This document shows positions 35,829-43,732 of a stretch of DNA of 64,000 bases, piece by piece. Positions within the stretch are counted from its first letter, which is position 1; the number at the start of each line of letters is the position of its first letter. The stretch comes from an uncultured Saprospiraceae bacterium (GTDB taxonomy: Bacteria; Bacteroidota; Bacteroidia; Chitinophagales; Saprospiraceae), in the NCBI GenBank assembly GCA_937139495.1, contig CAKZQC010000006.1, positions 62,001-126,000 on the forward strand, read 5' to 3'. The notes beneath the pieces were generated by a model. It was not told where the DNA came from. It did not search any database and worked only from the letters and a program-made list of their open reading frames with translations. The position numbers and the translations under genes are program-made.

Positions 35829-37796
35829 TTAGAGCAAAGAACTAACAGTGACCATTGCGCCCTGTATCCAAGTCAAAAATGAAGTAAAATATCGAGTAGT
35901 TCCTACTGTTTCTGGGGCAATAGTATAGCTATTATTAATTAAATTTTTGTCGAGCATTATCTTGTAGTAGGGGTCTAGGTGAGCCGAAACCATCTTGCGC
36001 GTACCTTCATAAGTGAAGTCCATGCTTGGTGCTTTACCGTCCCATTTTTCGAGTACTGTTGTGCCATCGTCAAATGTAATTAGTACTTCTTGTGGTACGG
36101 TCAATTGACGAAGTTTGTATAAAATTACTTGCGATTCGATAAGCGGACTAGAGGTCGTGGATTCGACCACGGTAGTGGTATTATTGAGATAGCCTTGAGG
36201 GCTACTAACAGGGGTATTGCTGATGCTATGCACCGCATAATCGCAGACCGTTGATTCATAAATCGCTTGGTGCAAATATTCGATTACTTTTTGTGTGTAG
36301 GCTGGGGTGTGAAATTCTGGGACAATATCAGCAACAATAGCTTCAAAGTCCAGTCGGCAAGGGTGTTTAAATTTCCAGGTATGAAAATAAGTTTTCATAA
36401 TTTTTTGCATACAAGTAGCCCCTACCAAGCCTTCGAGTGTCTGCAAGGTTAGCGCCCCTTTGCCATAAAAAAGTTCTCGTTGTCCGCCATGTTCAAAAAG
36501 CCAACCATATTGACTTAAACTACCAGTCCCTAAATGCTCAGAATTGAAATAACGTCCTCTTCGATAGGCAACAGAACCCACATTTATTTGCATATAGTCC
36601 CAATAAAATACCCCTTTGGGATAATATTTATCCATGATTTTAGCTTCATAATAGGCTGTAAATCCTTCGTCTAACCACGGCTCTTCTTGTTCGTTGGTTG
36701 CCAGCATTTGCATGAAATATTGGTGAACCAATTCGTGTATGGTTAGGGTTTCGGTGGTGCGAATATTGCTTGGTAAAATACACAAAGTCGGTGCCGTAAA
36801 CAGCGTAGGGTACTCCATCGCCCCCGAAAAAAGCCCATAACAAGGCGGGCTAATAATCGTTAAATTAGGGTAGGGGTAAGGGGCAATTTGTTCTTCAAAG
36901 AAATCAAGGGTGTATTTGGTAGCGTCCAAAAAACGATTGGCATTGCAGACATGCTCTGGCTTGAGATAGAGCTGTATTTCTACGTCTTTCCAACGATCCG
37001 TCATAATCATAAAATGCGGATTGGCAGACCAAGCAAAATCAATGACATCTTCGGCTAAAAAATGATAGGTTTTGTGGGTGCTGCTACTATCCATTTTGTC
37101 CAAAAAACCACTTGCTCCCACGACATAATTGCTAGGAACAGTCAAGGCGACTTCATAAACCCCAAACTCGCCATAATACTCTGTATTGGCGTGGTACTGG
37201 TGGCAATTCCATTGCCCAACGGTAGCAAAACGAGTACCTGCAGGCTCATAAACGCCCAGTTTGGGATACCATTGAGCCATAAAATAATAGTCCTTATTAT
37301 AACCTGTTCGGATAGATTTGAGTGGGATTTTGGATTGCCATTCCATGTCAATGGTGTAGCTCTGATAAGGCAAAATAGGCGTTTGCAAACGCACTTCCAA
37401 CACCGTTTGGTCGTAGGTGTTATTATCGTCGGGGGTTATATAATAGAGGCTGTCCGTTAGGTTGGCACCATTGGGCGCTAGCACTTGTAGTACTTCTATC
37501 CAAGCCCAGTTTTCGCCCCTACCAAAGGAAAAACTACCTGCTTCGAGTGCAAAGGTAGATCGATTGCTCTTGAAGGCATTGTAATACAAATGAAAAGGCA
37601 TCGTCCAAATCGTATCCGAAGATGGATTGACAAACGTCACTTGTTGGGTCGCGGTTACTTTCTTTTGAGCGGTATCCAGCTTTATTTGCATCTTATAATT
37701 GGCATTTCGTGGCGATAGTGGCACTGCAAAACGCTTGTTTTGTCCCCAGCTAATGATGGGGAGTAGAATAAGGAAATAAAGATAAAATAAACGCAT
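35829..37796 (-). CDS. Exported M1-family zinc metallopeptidase
   Basis: 655-residue aminopeptidase-like enzyme with signal peptide (MRLFYLYFLILLPIISWGQ). The substrate-binding motif is SGAMEYP, and the zinc site is HELVH (about 352-356) followed by the third ligand Glu in WLDEGFTAYYE. A helix with FYGKGALTLQTLEGLVG is typical of M1 enzymes. The C-terminal 150 residues are beta-rich. It heads a minus-strand run with the membrane protein, cupin and CHAT genes. It probably degrades peptides in the periplasm or outside; specificity is unknown. Confidence 0.92.
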   Translation of the reverse strand: MRLFYLYFLILLPIISWGQNKRFAVPLSPRNANYKMQIKLDTAQKKVTATQQVTFVNPSSDTIWTMPFHLYYNAFKSNRSTFALEAGSFSFGRGENWAWIEVLQVLAPNGANLTDSLYYITPDDNNTYDQTVLEVRLQTPILPYQSYTIDMEWQSKIPLKSIRTGYNKDYYFMAQWYPKLGVYEPAGTRFATVGQWNCHQYHANTEYYGEFGVYEVALTVPSNYVVGASGFLDKMDSSSTHKTYHFLAEDVIDFAWSANPHFMIMTDRWKDVEIQLYLKPEHVCNANRFLDATKYTLDFFEEQIAPYPYPNLTIISPPCYGLFSGAMEYPTLFTAPTLCILPSNIRTTETLTIHELVHQYFMQMLATNEQEEPWLDEGFTAYYEAKIMDKYYPKGVFYWDYMQINVGSVAYRRGRYFNSEHLGTGSLSQYGWLFEHGGQRELFYGKGALTLQTLEGLVGATCMQKIMKTYFHTWKFKHPCRLDFEAIVADIVPEFHTPAYTQKVIEYLHQAIYESTVCDYAVHSISNTPVSSPQGYLNNTTTVVESTTSSPLIESQVILYKLRQLTVPQEVLITFDDGTTVLEKWDGKAPSMDFTYEGTRKMVSAHLDPYYKIMLDKNLINNSYTIAPETVGTTRYFTSFLTWIQGAMVTVSSLL

Positions 37797-37896
37797 GATT
37801 ATGAGAGTAAGGACGGGTTAGATGGTAAATATACGAGTAATTTTGATGCTAACAAATTGGATTCTGTCAATTTTGACAAGGAAGTTGTTTTCCTTC

Positions 37897-37911
37897 TTAG
37901 ACATGCTTTTA
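37897..37911 (+). repeat. Diverged copy of the dispersed 15-bp near-palindrome
   Basis: TTAGACATGCTTTTA, two mismatches from the consensus, followed by ATAACCTCTAA, which resembles the end of the MITE-like element. Confidence 0.5.
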
Positions 37912-37940
37912 CATAACCTCTAATCCCCAAACCTTTATGA

Positions 37941-38186
37941 TCACTCACACAAACAAGGCAGACAATCTTTTTTTAACTCAAAAGGAGGTTGGCTACAACC
38001 ATCGCCTGAATAATAGAGGCAAGTTTTGGTATTGCTATCGTAATAATAGCCTTCGACCTGCATTGTACAAGTAATGCCCTGCTTGACAGGCGGCGTAAAC
38101 GCACGGCAAGCACTATCTTGAGAACATTCTTTGTCTTGGCAAGCGACAAAAGCGATACTGAGTAACAGAACAAATAAATATTTCAT
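37941..38186 (-). CDS. Small lipoprotein with Kunitz/BPTI-like domain
   Basis: 81 residues from ATG at 38184-38186. A short signal ends in a lipobox (AFVAC, lipidated Cys16). The rest holds a cysteine pattern that fits Kunitz-type serine protease inhibitors: C27, C40, C56, C64, C75 and C78 or C80. The spacings C40-x15-C56-x7-C64 equal those of BPTI exactly. The aromatic patch YYYD (47-50) and the YYSGDGC segment (58-64) match BPTI text. The residue after the second Cys, the usual P1, is Thr. The first loop is 4 residues longer and the last two spacings differ slightly. It should sit on the outer membrane or periplasmic face and may inhibit proteases. The longer reading starting upstream adds a non-signal N-terminus. 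Confidence 0.75.
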   Translation of the reverse strand: MKYLFVLLLSIAFVACQDKECSQDSACRAFTPPVKQGITCTMQVEGYYYDSNTKTCLYYSGDGCSQPPFELKKDCLPCLCE

Positions 38187-38294
38187 GACAAATATGATTT
38201 TGAAGTAGTGAAAAATGTTGTACAAAATACGCAAAATCCATTAGATATTTGCCTTAGTTTAGAAACAAAATGTTTTATTAATTCAAACTTACTG

Positions 38295-38325
38295 TTGCTA
38301 TTTCTTGTTTTTATTTGTACTTTCG
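38295..38325 (+). promoter_or_regulatory. Putative radA promoter with overlapping inverted repeat
   Basis: TTG at 38295-38297, 20 bases, then TACTTTCG at 38318-38325, one mismatch from TAnnTTTG. TTTCGT and ACGAAA (38321-38337) form an inverted repeat over the likely start of transcription. Confidence 0.5.
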
Positions 38326-38347
38326 TACCAAACGAAATAGACGAATC

Positions 38348-39724
38348 ATGGCTAAGGTAAAAAAAGTATTTGCTTGTACGAGTTGCGGCAGCACCTACCA
38401 AAAATGGGCAGGTCAATGTAGTGAGTGTCAAGAATGGAACACCATACAGGAAGAAATAATTGTCAAAGAAACGCCCAAAGAAGAACAAAAAAACCTTTGG
38501 CGGAAAGGTACCAAAAAAGATAAACCACACCCGCGTAAGCTCGCCCAAATAGAAACAGGCAAAACTCAACGCCGTAGAACACATGATGAAGAACTCAATC
38601 GAGTATTGGGTGGCGGTATCGTAGGTGGTTCTATTGTACTGATTGGTGGCGAACCAGGTATTGGGAAATCTACTCTGATGCTGCAACAAGCGTTGTCGTT
38701 GCCTGTCAAGGTGATGTATGTGTCGGGGGAGGAAAGCGAGGAGCAAATCAAGATGCGTGCCGACCGACTTGGCAAGTCACTTTCGGACTGTTATGTGATG
38801 TCGGACACTAGTCTAGCCAATGTCCTGATGCAAGCTCAATTGTTGGAGCCTGATGTGTTGATTATTGATTCTATACAAACCATGATGTCTAGTTATGTCG
38901 AGTCGCCTGCTGGTTCGGTTTCGCAAGTGCGAGAATGTGCCAGTGAATTTCAGCGATACGCCAAAGAAAGTGGCGTTCCTGTTTTTATGATTGGACACAT
39001 CAATAAAGAAGGCTCCATAGCTGGACCCAAAATATTGGAACACATTGTAGATGTGGTGTTGCAGTTTGAGGGCGACCGAAACTATACGCACCGTATTTTG
39101 CGTACCATCAAAAATCGTTTTGGTTCTACCAACGAAATTGGCATCTATGAGATGCAAGGAACGGGACTGCGTGAAGTGTCGAATCCTTCCGAATTGTTGC
39201 TTTCGCAAATGGAAGATGGGCTAAGTGGCTCGGCTATTTCGGCTACTGTGGAGGGCATTCGCCCCATGCTGATCGAGACGCAAGCCTTGGTCACTACGGC
39301 TGTTTATTCTGCTCCGCAACGCTCGGCTACGGGCTTTGATTTGCGTCGATTGAGTATGTTGTTGGCGGTGTTGGAGAAGCGTTGTGGTTTTCAGTTTGGT
39401 AGCAATGACGTATTTCTGAACATAGCAGGCGGTATCAAAGTCAACGATCCAGCCATTGATTTGGCAATCGTCAGTGCCTTGATTTCTTCGCTCGAAGATG
39501 TCAATTTGCCCAACGATATTTGTTTTGCTGGTGAGATTGGTCTTTCGGGTGAGATTCGCTCGATACAACGTGCCGAACAGCGTATTGCAGAAGCTAATCG
39601 CCTCGGGTTTAAGCAAATTTTTGTTTCCAAATTCAACATGAAAGGACTTCAAAAAAAGAAATACGATATTGAAATAATCCCTGTTGCCAAAATTGAAGAA
39701 CTGTATAATTTCTTGTTTGCGTAA
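38348..39724 (+). CDS. radA: DNA repair protein RadA
   Basis: 458 residues from ATG at 38348. A C4 zinc finger opens the chain (FACTSCGSTYQKWAGQCSEC, residues about 8-27). The RecA-like ATPase has Walker A GGEPGIGKST and the RadA-specific motif KNRFGSTNEIG. The Lon-like C-terminal domain follows (LNIAGGIKVNDPAIDLAI). RadA promotes branch migration in recombinational repair. The start at 38348 is preferred over an upstream non-ATG reading because the zinc finger normally begins within ten residues. Convergent with the NmrA-like gene. Confidence 0.97.
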   Translation: MAKVKKVFACTSCGSTYQKWAGQCSECQEWNTIQEEIIVKETPKEEQKNLWRKGTKKDKPHPRKLAQIETGKTQRRRTHDEELNRVLGGGIVGGSIVLIGGEPGIGKSTLMLQQALSLPVKVMYVSGEESEEQIKMRADRLGKSLSDCYVMSDTSLANVLMQAQLLEPDVLIIDSIQTMMSSYVESPAGSVSQVRECASEFQRYAKESGVPVFMIGHINKEGSIAGPKILEHIVDVVLQFEGDRNYTHRILRTIKNRFGSTNEIGIYEMQGTGLREVSNPSELLLSQMEDGLSGSAISATVEGIRPMLIETQALVTTAVYSAPQRSATGFDLRRLSMLLAVLEKRCGFQFGSNDVFLNIAGGIKVNDPAIDLAIVSALISSLEDVNLPNDICFAGEIGLSGEIRSIQRAEQRIAEANRLGFKQIFVSKFNMKGLQKKKYDIEIIPVAKIEELYNFLFA

Positions 39725-39744
39725 AGCAAGTAAGGATAATTTAG

Positions 39745-40629
39745 TTAGTCTCCTTTTATAAAATGCTGTTTTTTTCTTGCTATAAATTGAGCTAACAGAG
39801 TTGGTTGGTTGCCTGTTATTTTTGTGTAATTGTCCGAAATAATAGGCTCTGGCTCAAATCGAGCAATGAAATGAAGCATAAATAGAACTAAAATTTTACC
39901 GAATGGGATACCTTCCTTCTTTTTGATAAAAAAGAATTGAAAAGGGTTGACACTTTTATAGTTGATATTGGTGCCAGTTATGCCGCTGAGTAAAGTGGCG
40001 ACTGATTCAAAATTCTTATTTTCCTTGCCTGTTATTTCTATTGCTTGATTACAATAAGGGGCGAAATTGTGTATGATTTCAGCGATTGCTTCGCCAATGT
40101 TTTGTACATCGACCCAGTTAAATTTTGCATTGCCAGCAGGTAATACAATTGCCTTTTTGTGTTTGATATCAGCCAATAGTTCTGTGGTCAAATTTTGCAT
40201 AAAATAACTAGGACGAATAAAGACATATTTCAAGTCACTTTGTTTGATGGACTGTTCTATTTTGTAATGTGGAATAATAGTACTTTTTTCTACTCCTTGT
40301 ACGGACAGAAAGACAATTTCTTTGATATTGTTTTTGACAAATAAATCAATGATGGGCTGGAAAACTTTCATGTCTGCTAAGTGAGGTGGACGCAACAAAA
40401 AGACGCAGTTTGTAGTTGATAGTTCCTCCTCAAAAGTAGCTGTATTTTCCAAATCCATAGACAGCCATTGGACTTGGTTGTGCCAAGTGGCAAAGTTTTT
40501 CTTTGCTTTTGCAATGTTTCTACATCCTGCTACGATTTGTACTTCTTCCTTGTTCGAATGAGCAAGGAGAGCATCAATAACGGCTGTACCTATGTTTCCA
40601 GTAGCACCTATGACCAATAGTTTTTTCAT
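39745..40629 (-). CDS. NAD(P)-binding NmrA-like protein
   Basis: 294-residue Rossmann-fold protein of the atypical short-chain dehydrogenase kind. The dinucleotide motif is LVIGATGNIGTAVIDALL at residues 4-21. VFLLRPPHLADMKVF and YVFIRPSYFMQNL are typical of the NmrA/HSCARG and NAD(P)H-quinone reductase-like group. The usual YxxxK catalytic pair is not clear (HYKIEQSIK is the nearest), so it may act as a redox sensor or a reductase. It stands alone between radA (convergent) and the CapA-like gene. Confidence 0.82.
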   Translation of the reverse strand: MKKLLVIGATGNIGTAVIDALLAHSNKEEVQIVAGCRNIAKAKKNFATWHNQVQWLSMDLENTATFEEELSTTNCVFLLRPPHLADMKVFQPIIDLFVKNNIKEIVFLSVQGVEKSTIIPHYKIEQSIKQSDLKYVFIRPSYFMQNLTTELLADIKHKKAIVLPAGNAKFNWVDVQNIGEAIAEIIHNFAPYCNQAIEITGKENKNFESVATLLSGITGTNINYKSVNPFQFFFIKKKEGIPFGKILVLFMLHFIARFEPEPIISDNYTKITGNQPTLLAQFIARKKQHFIKGD

Positions 40630-40662
40630 AATAAGAGCTTTTTTACTTTTTTCAAGTGTCTC

Positions 40663-40677
40663 TTAGACACACTCTTA
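40663..40677 (-). repeat. Weak copy of the dispersed 15-bp near-palindrome
   Basis: TTAGACACACTCTTA, about three mismatches from the consensus, in the gap between the NmrA-like and CapA-like genes. Its last bases touch the stop codon of the CapA-like gene. Confidence 0.35.
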
Positions 40678-41967
40678 CTTCTGAGCGGTGTTTGTTGGTG
40701 CTTTTTCTTTGACCAATGGCAAAATAGGCTCCAATTCTTGACGGCTAACCTTACGTTCTGAGCTCTGCCATTTGCCCAAGTGTGTTCGCATACGATTGGT
40801 TACTGTCATCATTTCGGCAGAATCTTTGGGCGAGAGTGGCAACGGGTTAAGATTGGACTCAAAAGCACTAACAGGCACAATCGTATAAGTCGTCCCGAAG
40901 GCGCTGTTTTTTATATATTGGTGGCGGTATCGCCAACCAAAAATATAGTTATGTTTGCCAATAGTAGTTTGGTTAGTTTTATCATTTTTGACCAATTCCA
41001 ACTCAAAAATAAGTCCAATGTCAGTGTTCTTTTTGTTTTGATTGGAAATGAAATTGCCTAACGAATAAGTAACTAAACGCTCCTTAACAAAACTACTATC
41101 TGTAGCTTGGTAGAGCGTATCCAACTTAATGGGTTCTATCACGTGTGGGTGTCCTCCTATGACGACATCTACGCCATTATCCCAAAGCAATCGTGTTAGT
41201 TTTTGTTGTTCTGGTCGTTCGTTCAGTTTGTACTCGCTGCCCCAGTGCATCATAGCGATAATGATATCGGGCTGCTTGGCTTTCGCCAAGGCAATATCTG
41301 CCAAAATAGTGCTGTCGTCAATAATATTGACAATATTAGGAAGCCTAGTAGCAACGCCGTTCGTGCCATACGTGTAGCTCAGAAAAGCCAATTTGAAGAC
41401 CGTTCCATTAACCTCTTTTTCTATAATAAGTGGGTAAGTCGCTGCCTTTTCGGCACTATCTCTAAACGTACCTGTATGAGCAATTTTCAACGATTCTAGT
41501 ACTTCAATAGTATGATCCACGCCATACACTCGACCATCATTGGAGTGGTTGTTACAAGTCGTCAATAAGTCAAAACCTGCATTTTTGAGATCGTAGGCTA
41601 GTTGGTCAGGACTTCTAAACATCGGATAACCTGTATATCTGCCTTTGTTGCTGAGTGTTAACTCTAGATTGCCGATTGCCAAATCGGCTTGTTTCAAAAT
41701 AGGAGCGACATAACGAAAACAAGGTTCGTAATCAAATACTTTAACATCTTCACTCTTAAAGTTTTCGGGCTTGCCTGCGGCTGATCGAATTTGGTCAGTA
41801 TGCCCCATAATGTCTCCGACAAAAGTTAACTTAATTCGATGTAAACTATCTGGAATGGCAATAGGCTCTTCGATAGCATTTGTGGATAAATTTGCTTGGT
41901 CGGACGGTTGGTCAGATTGGCAACTAGTCCACAAAAAAAGACAAAGTAGAAAAAAATAATAACGCAT
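40675..41967 (-). CDS. CapA-like lipoprotein (PgsA-type metallophosphatase fold)
   Basis: 430 residues from ATG at 41965-41967, chosen because it gives a clean lipoprotein signal (MRYYFFLLCLFLWTSC, lipidated Cys16). The CapA domain has LTFVGDIMGHTD (metal ligands Asp, His), LAIGNLELTLS, CNNHSNDG, MHWGSEYKLN and VVIGGHPHVIEPI, all typical. CapA/PgsA proteins are linked to poly-gamma-glutamate or similar capsule export, but many homologues stand alone and their role is not proven. It follows the unknown 471-residue gene by 20 bases. Confidence 0.88.
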   Translation of the reverse strand: MRYYFFLLCLFLWTSCQSDQPSDQANLSTNAIEEPIAIPDSLHRIKLTFVGDIMGHTDQIRSAAGKPENFKSEDVKVFDYEPCFRYVAPILKQADLAIGNLELTLSNKGRYTGYPMFRSPDQLAYDLKNAGFDLLTTCNNHSNDGRVYGVDHTIEVLESLKIAHTGTFRDSAEKAATYPLIIEKEVNGTVFKLAFLSYTYGTNGVATRLPNIVNIIDDSTILADIALAKAKQPDIIIAMMHWGSEYKLNERPEQQKLTRLLWDNGVDVVIGGHPHVIEPIKLDTLYQATDSSFVKERLVTYSLGNFISNQNKKNTDIGLIFELELVKNDKTNQTTIGKHNYIFGWRYRHQYIKNSAFGTTYTIVPVSAFESNLNPLPLSPKDSAEMMTVTNRMRTHLGKWQSSERKVSRQELEPILPLVKEKAPTNTAQK

Positions 41968-41987
41968 ATTAAGTTGAATTAGGTTGG

Positions 41988-43403
41988 TTATCGTCGTCCT
42001 AAGCAATCAAGCTGCTGCAATAGCCAAGGTTTTTCGGTCAATGGATTCGTTTGCTCTATTTCTTGTCGCAAAGCAAGTTGTTTTTGTGTGGCACGACTCG
42101 GGATATGAAGCAATTTAGTAGTCAAGTTAATCATATTTTCGTGAATTTGTCGCTGATATGCTAAGATAGATTTGCGCTGCAAAAATCTTCTAAAAGAAGT
42201 CAAGAGTGCATCTAGTGCATCAAAATCTTCGTTCGCATAATAAATCTTGAGGAGCATCACTTTGGCATCCATATTCAAAAATATATTGTCAAATTCTACT
42301 TTTGTTAATATTTGCAGTGCCTTATCAAAGTCATGTTGAGCAAAGGACAGTTTCGCTTGAGCATAAGCGGCATAATGAGGTCGATAAGTGGTTTCTAAAT
42401 AAGGCGTGTAGGCTTGCAGGAAGTCTTTGAGCCAAGTATATTGCTCTAGCCGAATGGCGACCGCCACAATATTTTTGTACGTAAATCGACTCAATAAATT
42501 ATTTTCTATCAAAATAGTCTGCTCCAAACCATATTGATACAACTCAAATACCTCTTTCACATAAGTTTCTGCACCATTGTTGAGCTGCTGCACACAATAG
42601 TTGATGGCAATCAAATAAATACTTTTTAGCTCTTTGGGCGAAATTACGGCAGGGTGTTTTTTGAGCAGTTTTTTGAGTGTCTTGAAGTGCGTTTCTTCTG
42701 TAGGATTGCTTAGTGCCAAATAGCTGTAATAGTACAACTGAATAGCAGGTGTGTCCATATATTTCCCATTAGCTATGTCTTGTAGAATAGCTTCCAGAAG
42801 CGGTATGTTATAACTAGATTTGTAGAGCCGTTGGTGTGTAATGGCTTCACAAGCAAAACGTAAAGTTTCTAATATAAAGGCAATATATTGTTGATCAACA
42901 ACATCCTGCAAGTTGGTTTGACTTCGGTCTGTGGCAGTCTCGTTACTTTCAAAAATCAGTTTTTCTAACTGCGTTTTTTGTTCAAAATAACTGTGATTCT
43001 GTACCGTCAGTAGTTTTAGTTTTTTTTGAGCTTTCGCAATAGATTGTTGCTTGTATTGGTCAAGCTGATGGGCTGCTGCAAAACTAATTAGAGATTTTTG
43101 CTTTGTTTGTATGTCTTTTTTTTGCGATGAAAAATGAATAAAATCTTCCAACAATTGTACACTTAGGTTCATTAGTTTTTTGAACGTAGTATCGTGATAG
43201 TCAGTACAATCAAAAACTACTCGATAGACTTGGTACCGGTCAGTAGTTCTGGGCGTCAACTTTCTTTTGGAAAGTAAGTAATTAAAAAGTTTTGTTCTGT
43301 CTGAGCGTTGGTTGTGCATCGGAGAATGTACCCACTTTCGGAAGGCTTCTTTCTCTACTGTTGTTAGCTTGGTCAGAATCGTAATTAGTTTGCTATTGTA
43401 CAT
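41988..43403 (-). CDS. Unknown helical protein, TPR-like
   Basis: 471-residue soluble protein, almost fully helical by composition. Phrases such as LSFAQHDFDKALQILTKVEF and YANEDFDALDALLTSFRRFL look like degenerate TPR pairs. The N-terminus (KLTTVEKEAFRKWVHSPMHN) resembles many Saprospirales-like unknowns. No signal peptide or catalytic motif. It lies upstream of the CapA-like gene in the same direction with a 20-base gap, so a shared transcript is likely. Divergent from the LRR genes. Confidence 0.75.
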   Translation of the reverse strand: MYNSKLITILTKLTTVEKEAFRKWVHSPMHNQRSDRTKLFNYLLSKRKLTPRTTDRYQVYRVVFDCTDYHDTTFKKLMNLSVQLLEDFIHFSSQKKDIQTKQKSLISFAAAHQLDQYKQQSIAKAQKKLKLLTVQNHSYFEQKTQLEKLIFESNETATDRSQTNLQDVVDQQYIAFILETLRFACEAITHQRLYKSSYNIPLLEAILQDIANGKYMDTPAIQLYYYSYLALSNPTEETHFKTLKKLLKKHPAVISPKELKSIYLIAINYCVQQLNNGAETYVKEVFELYQYGLEQTILIENNLLSRFTYKNIVAVAIRLEQYTWLKDFLQAYTPYLETTYRPHYAAYAQAKLSFAQHDFDKALQILTKVEFDNIFLNMDAKVMLLKIYYANEDFDALDALLTSFRRFLQRKSILAYQRQIHENMINLTTKLLHIPSRATQKQLALRQEIEQTNPLTEKPWLLQQLDCLGRR

Positions 43404-43433
43404 GATTCAAAGATAATAAAAAATACAAGAAAA

Positions 43434-43529
43434 ATGAATACTGTATTTTATTTGTCGTTGTGCTTGCTCTTTTTTGCGAGTATGTTTGTAGTGTCAAAAA
43501 AATCAAATTTAATAATCGAACACAAATAG
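43434..43529 (+). CDS. Possible small hydrophobic ORF in the LRR-1 leader
   Basis: ATG at 43434 opens a 31-codon frame starting MNTVFYLSLCLLFFASMFVV. A homologous 20-codon frame starts at 47341. The four changes between the copies in the shared part are all between hydrophobic or small residues, but most base changes are not silent. The promoter boxes lie inside this frame, so it may not be transcribed from that promoter. It is more likely conserved as promoter DNA than as a protein. Confidence 0.2.
   Translation: MNTVFYLSLCLLFFASMFVVSKKSNLIIEHK
43458..43488 (+). promoter_or_regulatory. Promoter of LRR gene 1 (duplicated)
   Basis: TTG at 43458-43460, 20 bases, then TATGTTTG at 43481-43488, a full match to TAnnTTTG. 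The same arrangement, with nearly the same sequence around it, recurs before LRR gene 2. The predicted leader of about 238 nt contains the MITE-like element. Confidence 0.65.
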
Positions 43530-43692
43530 AGGTTGTTGCGAATGGAGTTGTATGGAAGTGAAGAGAGAGATTTTTTTGAATAGTGAAATAAACACGCAGA
43601 CTTATAGCCTTAGCTATGAGTTCGAGCATTTATGATACTAGTCGAAAAAAGATATTTTCTTTGCTATATAAATTTATTCGTAATAACCTCTA
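43527..43692. mobile_element. MITE-like 166-bp element in the LRR-1 leader
   Basis: Terminal inverted repeats TAGAGGTTGTTGCGAAT (43527-43543) and ATTCGTAATAACCTCTA (43676-43692) match at 15 of 17 positions. The interior has no ORF. The paralogous leader at 47.4 kb keeps the flanks joined without the element (ACACCATATAGAAG near 47427-47440), which looks like an empty site. TA at each edge would fit a TA-target transposase of the IS630/Tc1 kind. A shorter relative lies at 59793-59871. Confidence 0.6.
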
Positions 43693-43732
43693 ATAGAAGT
43701 TTCTTGTTTGTGTCAACAAATAACATAAAAAC

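Noticed and set aside
34938..37796. Peptide export system formed by the M1 peptidase and membrane protein
   Set aside because: The membrane protein has no transporter motif and there is no ATPase or peptide precursor nearby.
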